A DNA stretch of 64,000 nucleotides, taken from Paenibacillus sp. GTDB taxonomy: Bacteria; Bacillota; Bacilli; Paenibacillales; YIM-B00363. Below are positions 1-8,282 of this stretch, piece after piece (position 1 is the stretch's first letter; each line of letters opens with the position of its first letter). The notes under the pieces are model-generated. The model did not search any database and had not been told where the DNA came from. It worked only from the letters and a program-made list of their open reading frames with translations. The stretch is taken from contig NZ_DASQNA010000004.1 of assembly GCF_035645195.1 (NCBI RefSeq), positions 1-64,000 of the forward strand, written 5' to 3'. The position numbers and the translations under genes were made by a program.

Positions 1-98
1 AAATTGCTGAGTACATCTTGTACTACAACACCGAACGTTTTCAGAAAAAACTCGGCGACCGCTCCCCAGTCGAATACAGGGAAACGATCGCCGCTTAA
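1..98 (+). pseudogene. IS3-family transposase (OrfB), C-terminal end only
   Basis: The reading frame from base 3 is open and ends with TAA at 96-98. It encodes about 31 residues including YYNTERFQKKLGD and SPVEYRE, which is the characteristic C-terminus of IS3/IS150-group OrfB integrases (rve_2 region). The gene enters from outside the window, so it cannot be judged intact or broken. It is typed as a partial gene because only the tail is visible. The DDE catalytic residues lie upstream and are not seen. Confidence 0.8.
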
Positions 99-110
99 CA
101 TACTCTTTTC

Positions 111-141
111 TTACTGTCTACTTGACGGGGCTATGACCAAA
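111..141 (+). mobile_element. Putative right end of the IS3-family element
   Basis: Directly after the transposase stop there is TTACTGTCTACTTGACGGGG, the sort of sequence that closes many IS150-like elements (the right inverted repeat usually follows orfB within tens of bases). The left end is outside the window, so the inverted repeat cannot be paired and the exact boundary and target duplication are not determined. The marR promoter starts only about 25 bases further on. Confidence 0.45.
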
Positions 142-165
142 TCGCCAAGGCTTTGTTTTTTTAAT

Positions 166-194
166 TTGACAAAAGGACCCTTTCGACACATAAT
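166..194 (+). promoter_or_regulatory. Sigma-A promoter of the marR gene
   Basis: A perfect -35 box TTGACA (166-171) is followed after exactly 17 bases by CATAAT (189-194), a 5/6 match to the -10 consensus. The MarR-type palindrome at 194-209 begins at the last base of the -10 box, a position where a bound repressor would block RNA polymerase. Confidence 0.7.
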
Positions 195-209
195 GTTAGT
201 ATCCTAACA
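194..209. promoter_or_regulatory. Palindromic operator upstream of marR
   Basis: TGTTAG-TATC-CTAACA is a perfect 6-bp inverted repeat with a 4-base spacer, overlapping the end of the marR -10 region. A second copy with the same GTTAG-N4-CTAAC core lies at 678-691, in front of the exporter genes. The arrangement suggests that the MarR protein represses both itself and the exporter. This is inferred from position and repetition. Confidence 0.65.
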
Positions 210-225
210 ATTGAAGGTGATTCAG

Positions 226-660
226 ATGCACCTGCCGAAGGCGGTCGGTTTCGAAATCAAGGTATTGTCGAACTTAATCAAACGGAACCTGGACGAAGCA
301 TCGTCGGAGGAAGGGCAAGACTCGCTCACGGGGATGCAGGGCTGGGTGATCGGATATGTGCTTGCGAACGCAAACCGCGAAGTGTTTCAGAAAGATATCG
401 AAAAAGATTTCAACATTCGCCGGGCGACCGTGACCGGTGTTCTTCAGCTGATGGAACGCAACGGTCTTATTATTAGAGAGTCGGTGGCTTACGACGCTAG
501 GCTGAAGAAAATTACGTTGACACCGAAAGCGTTGGAACTTCATGAACGGAACGTTCAACGATTTCTGGATTTTGAAGCCAAGCTGACGCGCGGGTTGAGC
601 GAGGAAGAGATCGAGTTGTTTTATGCGATCGCGGAGAAGCTGAAGAAAAATCTAGAGTAG
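226..660 (+). CDS. MarR-family transcriptional repressor
   Basis: This is a winged-helix DNA-binding protein of 144 residues, the usual size for MarR proteins. The core carries the helix-turn-helix and wing: EKDFNIRRATVTGVLQLMER, followed by a segment ending in DARLKKITLT. The start is set at ATG 226 because AAGGTGA (214-220) sits 5 bases upstream. An in-frame TTG at 211 lacks a Shine-Dalgarno. MarR proteins act as dimers on palindromes and commonly release DNA on binding a small lipophilic compound. Here the gene lies directly upstream of a two-gene ABC exporter, and both have the GTTAG-N4-CTAAC palindrome in front. It is therefore probably an autoregulated drug- or stress-responsive repressor of that exporter; the ligand is unknown. 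Confidence 0.88.
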   Translation: MHLPKAVGFEIKVLSNLIKRNLDEASSEEGQDSLTGMQGWVIGYVLANANREVFQKDIEKDFNIRRATVTGVLQLMERNGLIIRESVAYDARLKKITLTPKALELHERNVQRFLDFEAKLTRGLSEEEIELFYAIAEKLKKNLE

Positions 661-677
661 CGTTTTTTACCCGAATA

Positions 678-691
678 GTTAGGGTTCTAAC
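678..691. promoter_or_regulatory. Second MarR-type operator, before the ABC exporter
   Basis: GTTAG-GGTT-CTAAC lies between the marR stop and the exporter start. It has the same half-sites and 4-base spacing as the palindrome at 194-209. It may repress an internal promoter or transcription from the marR promoter. Confidence 0.6.
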
Positions 692-734
692 AGTAAGGGT
701 GTGAACAAAAGGGCGAGTGGGAGGAACGTTGTTT

Positions 735-2969
735 ATGAAACTCATGTTACGGTACCTGAAGCCGTTCGCGCTGACGCTGACGGTCACGATTGTATTCTTG
801 TTTGTGCAGGTGCTATGCGATCTCGGATTGCCGAGATTAATGAGCGATATGGTCGACACCGGGATCCAGGCAGGGGGCATCGAGCAAGGAGCGCCGGAGG
901 CGATCAGCGCCGAAGGGGTAGAACTGCTTACGGTATTTCTGAACGAGCGGGACGCCGCAACGTTCGTGTCCGGTTACGAGCTTGTTCCGGCAGGAACGAA
1001 CGAAGTCGCGGATCGATATCCGGCGGCGGCAACGAAGGATATGTATCGGTTGGCGGAGGCGGACGGCGAAGAGGCGAAGGCGATGGATGCCGTCTATACG
1101 CGCGCGGCGCTAGCGCTGGCGCTCGCCATGCAGCAGCTGCAAGAGGAGCAGCCGGGTACGTCCGTTGCGCCGGCCGGCGTCCCCGACGGCGCGGCGTCCG
1201 TCCAAGCGGAGCAACTGTATGAGCTGACGTCGTTGCTGTCGCAGATGAAAGCTTCCGGCGAGCTGGACGCCGTGCTCGCGGCTGCGGCGGGCAACGTTTC
1301 GACGGGCGGACCGCAAATCGCTGTCGCGTTCACTCGGATGTTCTACGCAGAGCTCGGCGTTGATCTTCCGAAGCTACAGCGAGATTACATTTTACAAGTA
1401 GGCCTCAAAATGCTCGGGGTCGCGCTTCTCGGCGGAACGGCGGCGATCCTCGTCGGCTGGTTCGCCGCGAAGATCGGCACGTCCGTCGCGATGCGTTTGC
1501 GGCGCGATGTGTTCGAGAAGGTCGGGAAATTTTCGAGTACGGAATACGACCGCTTCTCCACGGCTTCGCTCATCACGCGCTCGACGAACGACGTACAGCA
1601 AATTCAACAACTGATTCTGATGGGTATTCGTATGCTGCTGTTCGCTCCGATCATGGGCATCGGCGGCATCATCCTTGCGATCCGCAGCAGCGTATCGATG
1701 AGTTGGATTATTGCGGTGGCGGTCATTTCAATCCTAGGACTCATCCTCATCATGTTTTCTTTGGCGGTGCCGAAGTTCAAGGTGCTGCAGAAGCTGGTCG
1801 ACAAGCTGAATCTGGTCAGCCGCGAAAATTTGTCCGGCATGATGGTCATACGCGCGTTCGGCAACGAAACGTACGAGGAGCAGCGGTTCGAGCGAGCGAA
1901 CGACGACCTGCGCAAGACGAATCGGTTCGTGCAGCGCACGATGGCGTTCCTCTTTCCCGCGATGATGCTTGTGATGAACTTGATCACGGTGCTTATTATT
2001 TGGGTCGGGGCGCACCAGATCGCGGCGTCCGAGCTGCAGATCGGCGATATGCTCGCGTTCATGCAATATGCGATGCAGATCATCATGTCGTTCTTGTTCA
2101 TGTCGATGATGTTCCTAATGGTGCCTCGAGCGCTCGTCTCCGCGGAGCGGATCCGGGAAGTGCTCGACACTGATCTTACGATTCGCGACCCGCAGCAGGC
2201 GAAGACGTTGGAACGGGGCGCCGACCGGGTCACTGTAGAGTTCCGGAACGTATCCTTCCGGTACGGCAATGCGGAGGAAGACGTACTGCACGACATCTCG
2301 TTCACGGCGAAGCCCGGACAAACGACGGCAATCATTGGAACGACCGGCTCGGGCAAGTCGACGCTCGTGAACCTTGTGCCGCGCTTCTATGACGTCACCG
2401 AAGGTTGCATTACGCTGAACGGAACGGACATCCGGGAGCTAACGCAAGCGGAGCTGCGCGAGCGGATAGGCTATGTGCCGCAGAAAGGAGTCCTGTTCGC
2501 GGGCGATATCGCCTCCAACGTTCGATACGGGAAAGAGTCGGCCGACGAAGGGGAGATCCGCGAAGCGCTGGAGGTCGCGCAGGCGAAGGCGTTCGTCGAC
2601 AAACTTGAGGAAGGCGTCGCTTCGCCGATCGCGCAGGGCGGGACGAACGTCAGCGGGGGCCAGCGGCAGCGCCTCGCGATTGCCCGCGCGTTGATTAAGA
2701 AAGCGCCGGTTTACATCTTCGACGACAGCTTCTCGGCGCTGGACATGAAGACGGACGCGGCGCTGCGGAAGGCGCTGAAGACGTTCACCGCGGACGCAAC
2801 CGTGCTCGTGGTGGCCCAGCGGGTCAGCACCATTAAGAACGCGGAGCAAATTATCGTGCTCGATCAAGGCCGTGTCGTCGGCAAGGGCACTCATCAAGAG
2901 CTATTGGCCGGTTGCCCGACGTATCGGGACATCGCGGAATCGCAGATGACGAAGGAGGAATTGGCATGA
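735..2969 (+). CDS. ABC exporter half-transporter, degenerate-ATPase subunit
   Basis: This is a type IV ABC exporter half-molecule (membrane domain then ATPase) of 744 residues, longer than the usual 580-620. The extra length is a roughly 150-residue Ala/Glu-rich segment between the first and second membrane helices (about residues 45-200), predicted to be outside the membrane. The ATPase domain has Walker A GTTGSGKST (about 535), signature NVSGGQRQR (about 637) and Walker B YIFDDSFSALD. The residue after the Walker B aspartate is Asp, where the catalytic Glu is expected. That pattern is typical of the inactive-site partner in heterodimeric exporters such as BmrC/BmrD. ATG 735 is preferred, with GGGAGG 10 bases upstream, over GTG 717. 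It overlaps the next gene by 4 bases (ATGA), implying translational coupling. The exported compound is unknown; drugs or lipids are likely. Confidence 0.88.
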   Translation: MKLMLRYLKPFALTLTVTIVFLFVQVLCDLGLPRLMSDMVDTGIQAGGIEQGAPEAISAEGVELLTVFLNERDAATFVSGYELVPAGTNEVADRYPAAATKDMYRLAEADGEEAKAMDAVYTRAALALALAMQQLQEEQPGTSVAPAGVPDGAASVQAEQLYELTSLLSQMKASGELDAVLAAAAGNVSTGGPQIAVAFTRMFYAELGVDLPKLQRDYILQVGLKMLGVALLGGTAAILVGWFAAKIGTSVAMRLRRDVFEKVGKFSSTEYDRFSTASLITRSTNDVQQIQQLILMGIRMLLFAPIMGIGGIILAIRSSVSMSWIIAVAVISILGLILIMFSLAVPKFKVLQKLVDKLNLVSRENLSGMMVIRAFGNETYEEQRFERANDDLRKTNRFVQRTMAFLFPAMMLVMNLITVLIIWVGAHQIAASELQIGDMLAFMQYAMQIIMSFLFMSMMFLMVPRALVSAERIREVLDTDLTIRDPQQAKTLERGADRVTVEFRNVSFRYGNAEEDVLHDISFTAKPGQTTAIIGTTGSGKSTLVNLVPRFYDVTEGCITLNGTDIRELTQAELRERIGYVPQKGVLFAGDIASNVRYGKESADEGEIREALEVAQAKAFVDKLEEGVASPIAQGGTNVSGGQRQRLAIARALIKKAPVYIFDDSFSALDMKTDAALRKALKTFTADATVLVVAQRVSTIKNAEQIIVLDQGRVVGKGTHQELLAGCPTYRDIAESQMTKEELA

Positions 2970-4855
2970 GCGGGTCCGGCAGCCATAACCGACCGAAGCA
3001 CGACGCCCCGCCGAAAGGTCCCATGGGCGGGCCGCCCGGGGGGATGGGCAAGTTCGAGAAAGCGAAGGACTTCAAAGGCGGGATGAAGAAGCTCCTTTCG
3101 TATTTGACGCCCTTCCGGTGGCAGCTCGTCGCCGTTGCGTTCCTCGCGGTCGGCGCGACCGTCTTTACGATCGTCGGGCCGAAAATTCTCGCGATGGCGA
3201 CCGACGAGCTGGCGGCCGGCATCGGACGGATGATGCGCGGCGAGGAAGCGGCGATCGACTTCGGTTTCATCGGTACGATCGCGGTTGCTTTGCTCGGCAT
3301 TTTCCTGCTCGGCGCGGCGTTCAGCTACGTGCAGGGCCATGTGATGGCGAACGTCGCGACGAAGATGTCGTACCATCTTCGGAACGCGATCATGCGCAAA
3401 ATCCATCGCATGCCGCTCGGCTATTTCCATCGGAACAGCCAAGGCGACGTGTTGTCCCGGGTCACGAACGACGTCGATACGATGGAGCAGGCGCTTAGCC
3501 AAAGCATTACGCAGCTTCTGACGTCGCTTGCGACGGTCATCGGCGTCACCGCGATGATGCTGACGATCAGCTGGCAGCTGACGTTGATTGCGCTCGTGAT
3601 GGTGCCGGTCTCGATGTTCCTCGTGATCGCCTTGGTGCGGGTGTCGCAGAAACATTTTCGCAATCAACAGAAATTCCTCGGTCTCGTGAACGGACAGGTG
3701 GAAGAGACGTACGGCGGATTTCTCGTCATGAAGGCGTTCAATGGCGAGCGGAAGGCGCTCGAGCGGTTCGACGCGGAGAACGAGAAGCTGGCGGACAGCG
3801 CCAAGAAAGCGGAGTTTTTCGCCGGGCTCATGATGCCGGTCATGATGTTCGTCGGCAACCTCGGGTACGTCGCGGTCTGCATCGTCGGCGCGTCGCTGGC
3901 GGCGAACGGCAGGGTGAGCATCGGCGGCATTCAGGCTTTCATTCAGTACGTGCGGAACTTTACGCAGCCGATTATCCAAATGGCGAATTTATCGAGTCAG
4001 CTGCAGCGGATGGTCGCGGCGGCGGAGCGGGTGTTCGAGTTTCTGGATGAGGACGAGGAGGAGGAGCGCACGGGCGCGGCGCCGATCGAGTCGACGGCGA
4101 TCCAGGGCAACATCCGGTTCGAGCATGTGCGGTTCGGTTACGAGCCGGGGAAACCGATCATTAAGGATTTCTCGCTAGACGTGAAGGCCGGGCAGCGCGT
4201 CGCCATCGTCGGTCCGACCGGAGCGGGGAAGTCGACGATCGTCAAGCTGCTGATGCGATTCCACGAGCTCGACGGCGGCGCGATTTATGTGGACGGGCGC
4301 GATTTAACGTCGTTCAAGCGGCAGGACATCCGGACGAAGTTCGGCATGGTGCTGCAGGACACGTGGCTGTACAATGGCACAATTATGGAAAATATCCGGT
4401 ACGGACGGTTGGATGCATCGGACGGGGAGGTCGTCGAGGCGGCGAAGGAGGCGCAGGCGGACCATTTCATCCGGACGCTGCCGGACGGCTACCGGATGGA
4501 ACTGAACGAGGAAACGAGCAACGTTTCGCAAGGGCAGAAGCAGCTGCTGACGATCGCGCGAGCGATTCTGGCGGATCCGCGGGTGCTCATTTTAGACGAA
4601 GCAACGAGCTCTGTCGATACGCGCACGGAAATCCTTATTCAGAAGGCGATGGATCGGCTGATGCAAGGTCGGACCAGTTTTATCATCGCGCACCGGCTGT
4701 CGACGATACGGAACGCAGATTTGATTCTTTGCATGAACGAAGGCGACATCGTCGAACAAGGCACGCACGAGGAATTGATGCGCCGCGGCGGATTTTACGC
4801 GAATTTGTACAACAGCCAGTTCGAGCAGCCGGAGGCGGAGCCTGTGGCGGGGTAG
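2966..4855 (+). CDS. ABC exporter half-transporter, catalytic subunit
   Basis: This 629-residue half-transporter has a Gly/Pro-rich cytoplasmic N-terminus (residues 1-35), six membrane helices and a C-terminal ATPase. It has Walker A GPTGAGKST, signature NVSQGQKQLL and a canonical Walker B LILDEATSSVD with the catalytic Glu, followed by an H-loop (IIAHRLST). It therefore supplies the competent ATPase site in a heterodimer with the preceding protein, whose Walker B Glu is replaced. The start is ATG 2966, overlapping the upstream stop, with GAAGGAGGA at 2951-2959. An upstream in-frame start at 2912 would lie inside the previous gene. Homologues include B. subtilis YfiC and YheH/BmrD-type exporters. 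Confidence 0.9.
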   Translation: MSGSGSHNRPKHDAPPKGPMGGPPGGMGKFEKAKDFKGGMKKLLSYLTPFRWQLVAVAFLAVGATVFTIVGPKILAMATDELAAGIGRMMRGEEAAIDFGFIGTIAVALLGIFLLGAAFSYVQGHVMANVATKMSYHLRNAIMRKIHRMPLGYFHRNSQGDVLSRVTNDVDTMEQALSQSITQLLTSLATVIGVTAMMLTISWQLTLIALVMVPVSMFLVIALVRVSQKHFRNQQKFLGLVNGQVEETYGGFLVMKAFNGERKALERFDAENEKLADSAKKAEFFAGLMMPVMMFVGNLGYVAVCIVGASLAANGRVSIGGIQAFIQYVRNFTQPIIQMANLSSQLQRMVAAAERVFEFLDEDEEEERTGAAPIESTAIQGNIRFEHVRFGYEPGKPIIKDFSLDVKAGQRVAIVGPTGAGKSTIVKLLMRFHELDGGAIYVDGRDLTSFKRQDIRTKFGMVLQDTWLYNGTIMENIRYGRLDASDGEVVEAAKEAQADHFIRTLPDGYRMELNEETSNVSQGQKQLLTIARAILADPRVLILDEATSSVDTRTEILIQKAMDRLMQGRTSFIIAHRLSTIRNADLILCMNEGDIVEQGTHEELMRRGGFYANLYNSQFEQPEAEPVAG

Positions 4856-4889
4856 GCTGTTGGATCGCAGCGGTCAGACGGAATGGGAG

Positions 4890-4956
4890 CGGATTCGATA
4901 TCGAGTCCGCGTCACTTAACCCATGAATGGATGCGCAATCGCCACTTCCGATTGCG
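4890..4956 (+). terminator. Two inverted repeats after the exporter operon
   Basis: Positions 4890-4909 (CGGATTCGAT/ATCGAGTCCG) form a near-perfect palindrome. Positions 4934-4941 and 4949-4956 (CGCAATCG/CGATTGCG) form an 8-bp hairpin followed by a C/T-rich run. The U-tract is poor, so this is only a possible terminator for the exporter operon and for the converging efflux-pump remnant. Confidence 0.4.
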
Positions 4957-4982
4957 TTCCCCTTCCCCTCCACCGGAAGATC

Positions 4983-5554
4983 TCATACCCTACAAATGAA
5001 TTCGGTTCGCTCGGACATGATGGTAACTAACAGCGACGTTCCGACGGCTCCGGCGACTTGACGAATTGTATAACTGATTGCTGTGCCATGCGGGTTTAGC
5101 CGTTTCAGCAGTTGATTTAAACCCGCGGTTTGAATCGGCATGATGAATAATGCCATTCCGATTCGACGCGCCGTAGAAATGAGAAGAAGATAGGTATAAC
5201 TCGTGGAGTCCGTTAAATTGATAACACCCTAAGGTCGTTACAATCGTAATGAGTAAATCAGTAATCGAAAGCCATTTTGCTCCGAATTTGTCAAATAGCT
5301 TCTCGGTGACAGGCATGAACATCCCCATCATAAGCGCGCAAGGGAGCAGCAGCAAAACCGGTTTCTAGAGCGGTAAAACCGCGTGCATTTTGCAAATAAA
5401 TCGGTAGCAGCATCATGTCGGCGTACATGACTACCGTAACAGCAATTCCAATAACCGTTGTCAAAGAAAACATGTTGTACTTAAAAGCCTTTAAGTCGAG
5501 CAACGGGGTAGAGGAACAGCGGGATAGCACGGTTTTCCAGGATTTAAATTCCAT
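4983..5554 (-). pseudogene. Remnant of a DHA2-family (EmrB/LmrB-like) MFS efflux pump
   Basis: The minus strand encodes, in three different frames, pieces typical of the C-terminal half of 14-helix drug:H+ antiporters. From 5554 it reads PLLDLKAFKYNMFSLTTV and MMLLPIYLQNARGFTALETG. After a frame change near 5345 it reads MMGMFMPVTEKLFDKFGAKW. After another change near 5215 it reads NPHGTAISYTIRQVAGAVGT, ending at TGA 4983. About 190 of the expected 470-500 residues remain, and the N-terminal half is missing. The gene is therefore truncated and frameshifted at least twice. Confidence 0.82.
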
Positions 5555-5959
5555 CTATTTGTGAAACATCACAGGCTTTAATATCACCGGTACGTTATAG
5601 CGCTTCTATAAAGCAGAATTGTCAGCGTGAAAGCCGAGAAGCGGCGGGACCATATCGAGGAAATATTCGCCGAGCGCACTCGGGACATTCAATTCTTCTC
5701 CGCGGACTTTTAAGCGACGGCTGCGGAAACACTCCGCCACCAAGCGGATTCACATCGGTCTGTCTCGAAACAATACCGACGAAGTGAATGAGGGATGTAT
5801 AAACTTTCGGCGTCGTTCAAATTTGTCTTATGGCAACACAGACGAATTCGTAGAGTACGTCCCAAGCCCAAGCCTCGATTCGAATTTTAACGAATGGAAG
5901 CGAACCGTACCGCGACCGCATTCCCTTAACTCCAGGGGGGCGGTCTTATTTCTGTTTCG

Positions 5960-5982
5960 ATGAGTTGAGTTTCGCAACTCAT
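5960..5982. promoter_or_regulatory. Palindrome ATGAGTTG-N7-CAACTCAT
   Basis: This is an 8-bp perfect inverted repeat. It shares the half-site ATGAGTT/AACTCAT with the palindrome at 6187-6204. It may be an operator of the decayed GntR-family regulator downstream. Confidence 0.4.
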
Positions 5983-6186
5983 GTAACACACTTCGATTAG
6001 GTATGTACTTAGCATGGTGTAAATCAATATACGCACTAACAGTATTGTATTATCTGCAAATTCAAGGTGTTTAAAGGAATATTGGTTTCAAAATAAGCTC
6101 TCTATATAAATGGTATGTAATTAAATGTCGGAGGGAAACGAACACTTTTCCCCCGTCATTGTAAACAAAAAAAACAAGGTGGTAGT

Positions 6187-6204
6187 ATGAGTTTCATAAC
6201 TCAT
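6187..6204. promoter_or_regulatory. Palindrome ATGAGTT-TCAT-AACTCAT
   Basis: A perfect 7-bp inverted repeat with a 4-base spacer lies just upstream of a TTGACA -35-like box (6214-6219) and about 85 bases before the GntR-like remnant. It is probably the regulator's own operator. Confidence 0.45.
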
Positions 6205-6289
6205 CATATGATATTGACATAGTCATTTTATTCATGTCCAAAAAAGAATGCGGTTTCGACTCGAGATGGCGGACAACGGGGAGAAGGAT

Positions 6290-6785
6290 ATGAAGGTTTT
6301 AGTCAGCACGAAAGTATTAAGCGAACTGACGGAAAAGATTCAAAATGGTGATTGGAAACCGGGAGAGAAGCCTTCGTTATCCGCCTAGCTTCCGAATTCC
6401 CTATTAGTGTCTCTACGTTGCGGGAAGTCAATTTTGAAAGAAAAGGGTTACATTCGTTTTGGCTCACAGCTATTGGCGCTCAGACGATATGTTTGAATTA
6501 AGCGGGGTGTCGTTTTGGAATATGTCCTCGCTGTTGGAGTTTCGGAATTTACTAGAGCCGGAGACGCTCACCTCGCTGCAGAACGGGGTTCGGTTTGGCA
6601 AATTAGACGAATTAAAGAAGCGGCGAACCGGATGCATGAGAATGTGGAGAGGCTGAGGGTTACTTAAGTGTCGATATCGCCCACGAGTAATCGTCGAAGC
6701 CTGCGCCAACGAAATTATGATTCGGATCCCTAGCAGCGTCCCAAATTTCCACATGTTGACCGCGCTGGCCATCGAGCACCGTAAT
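6290..6785 (+). pseudogene. Remnant of a GntR/FadR-type (FCD) transcriptional regulator
   Basis: ATG 6290 follows GGGGAGAAGG and begins a GntR winged helix: VLSELTEKIQNGDWKPGEK. It hits TAG after 32 codons. The expected continuation is in another frame (FVIRLASEFPISVSTLREV), then another (LKEKGYIRF). The ligand-binding FCD domain follows as LLEFRNLLEPETLTSL and, further on, IVEACANEIMIRI. At least three frame changes separate pieces that are otherwise collinear with a roughly 230-residue regulator. FCD regulators normally sense sugar acids or other carboxylates, which fits the possible dehydratase remnant downstream. Confidence 0.72.
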
Positions 6786-7282
6786 TCCCAAATGGCAAAG
6801 GAGGATGAGTTTCCATTTAAACGATGTGCAAAACTACTTTTCAGTAGGCAACCTAGGCATGTACTATCTTCCCTCTCCGACTAAGAGGTTCCCGGACGGT
6901 GCACAACTTCAGCCCGTGTATGCTATGAAAGATCAAGGCTAATGAGAAGAAACGGCGTTCTTCCTCCCGATTTGTTATGTAGTGTTCAGTACAGATGATG
7001 GCTTCTAATCCGGTGTCAGTAAAGATTTTGCGAGATTCAGGGGCGGATAACGTATAATATGCCAACGGTCCTCACCTCCTCCCCAAGCTGGCGTTCGTCA
7101 GTCCGTAAATCTGCCGATGGACTTATACGTTGAAGTTCCGGATATGTTCAGCGGATTCATTCGTCATTATGAAATTCCCGAAATCATTCGAATTCTATTC
7201 CCCAATTACATTAAGTTTGCTCCCCGTAATCATCCCGACGTATATCCTTCCGGTAACATCTTGAGTCTGTAAACATATCTTT
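6786..7282. other. Decayed sequence without a recognisable gene
   Basis: Short plus-strand open pieces follow one another between stops, for example about 6857-6942 (MYYLPSPTKRFPDG) and 7117-7272 (51 codons from ATG, containing VPDMFSGFIRHYEIPEIIR). They look like protein-coding DNA that has lost its frame. I do not recognise the family, and none has a good ribosome binding site. Confidence 0.35.
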
Positions 7283-7695
7283 GTGCCGCGAAAGGGTTCG
7301 TCGCGCTGCGCTGTCACCAAACCGTTTATGGTACCGAGTTTGTTAGATCGGGACCGTAAAGAGCTGTGTGGACAGGTTACGGGGACCCCAGACAGGACGT
7401 TGGATGAAACGTTTGGAATTCAACATTCCCGTATTGCGATCATCGGCGGTTCTGCCGATCATCCTACACATATTCTCGATCATCAGACGGTAGCGAAAGC
7501 GTAATCAGCTTGTTCTAACAGTCGGTTGAAGAAGGCACCTGAGTTTCATCGTTGTGATTTCCGGGTAAGGACCTGAGGCGTTCGGAATACCGGAGATGCT
7601 GAAGCCCATCTTGGGGGTTACAGGGGGGATGGACTACTCGGCATCTGGTACGCTTCTATCATCAATCGTCGGTTACGGGATTCTTCTTGTTAAGC
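7283..7695 (+). pseudogene. Possible remnant of an IlvD/Edd-type sugar-acid dehydratase
   Basis: The open frame 7283-7504 contains CGQVTGTPDRTLDETFG and RIAIIGGSADHPTHILDHQT, which resembles the N-terminal part of large IlvD/Edd-family dehydratases of Firmicutes. From about 7570, after frame changes and a probable internal deletion, GPEAFGIPEMLKPILG resembles the later GP-x-GxPEM motif of that family. The intervening 400-500 residues are absent. The identification rests on motif memory and is tentative. Confidence 0.35.
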
Positions 7696-7782
7696 GTTAG
7701 CGCAGTCGGGCATGGGAAGCTAGGTGTTGGTCGACCGAAAGCCGAGCGCTCTAACTCTTTTTTTTTCGAGGAGGAACGGGGC

Positions 7783-8232
7783 ATGATTGATTCCGATGAG
7801 TCTCTTGAACAATGGCTGGAGCTTCAGAACCGTTATATCCAGGATTTGGTTCGCAGGAAAGAAGAAGAATCCAATCAAAGAAGAAAAAGCAATATCGACG
7901 AAATTAAACACTTCATCGACCAAAAATATATGGAAATGCTGACGCTCGATAACATCGCAAATCATTTCTATTTTAACAAAGAGTACTTATGCCGTGCTTT
8001 CAAGCGCAAGACGGGCTCGACGGTGACGAAATATATCACACAAAAGCGAATCGAAAAATCGATTCAGTTGTTGGCGCGCACGTCGTTGCCGATCAAAGAC
8101 ATAGCCGAAGCGGTCGGCTACTCCGATTTGCAATATTTCTATAGACTCTTCAAGAAAATGACGCAAAAGACGCCGATGCAGGTTCGCGAAAACCCAACTG
8201 CCTTCAGTCAATATCGTCCAACGGAAAGGTAA
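7783..8232 (+). CDS. AraC-type HTH protein (short; possibly a truncated YesN-like regulator)
   Basis: This 149-residue protein has an N-terminal Glu/Arg-rich helical stretch (residues 1-50) and a complete C-terminal double helix-turn-helix of AraC type. The first HTH is LDNIANHFYFNKEYLCRAFK. The second ends in IAEAVGYSDLQYFYRLFKKM. AraC proteins normally carry a 150-residue sensor domain or, in YesN types, a receiver domain; neither is present. It may be the surviving C-terminus of a response regulator, but the start has a good RBS (GAGGAGGAACG, 7769-7779), so a functional stand-alone DNA-binding protein is possible. A longer in-frame start at 7687 has no RBS. It lies just upstream of the cre boxes and the nucleoside-hydrolase operon, which it may control. 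Confidence 0.65.
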   Translation: MIDSDESLEQWLELQNRYIQDLVRRKEEESNQRRKSNIDEIKHFIDQKYMEMLTLDNIANHFYFNKEYLCRAFKRKTGSTVTKYITQKRIEKSIQLLARTSLPIKDIAEAVGYSDLQYFYRLFKKMTQKTPMQVRENPTAFSQYRPTER

Positions 8233-8248
8233 AGAATATCCAATGAAA

Positions 8249-8262
8249 TTAAAGCGTTTCCA
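8249..8262 (+). promoter_or_regulatory. CcpA-binding (cre) box
   Basis: TTAAAGCGTTTCCA matches the Bacillus cre consensus TGWAARCGYTWNCW at 13 of 14 positions. It lies 54 bases before the start of the nucleoside-hydrolase gene, suggesting carbon catabolite repression of the operon. Confidence 0.65.
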
Positions 8263-8282
8263 TAATAATCTGAAGTCGTAAC

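Larger units (their letters stand above)
5555..6289. other. Non-coding or decayed stretch with two related palindromes
   Basis: No intact gene is visible. On the minus strand, about 5620-5750 reads as an open C-terminal piece containing RRLKVRGEELNVPS and GEYFLDMVPPLLGF and ending in a stop, which I do not recognise. The remainder is AT-rich. It carries two palindromes with the same half-site (5960-5982 and 6187-6204) and a TTGACA box at 6214-6219, apparently the old control region of the GntR remnant that follows. Confidence 0.5.

Noticed and set aside
2894-3979. Minus-strand open frame of 361 codons within the ABC exporter genes
   Set aside because: It is a shadow of the exporter coding sequence. 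The protein is full of Arg, His and Asp without recognisable domains.
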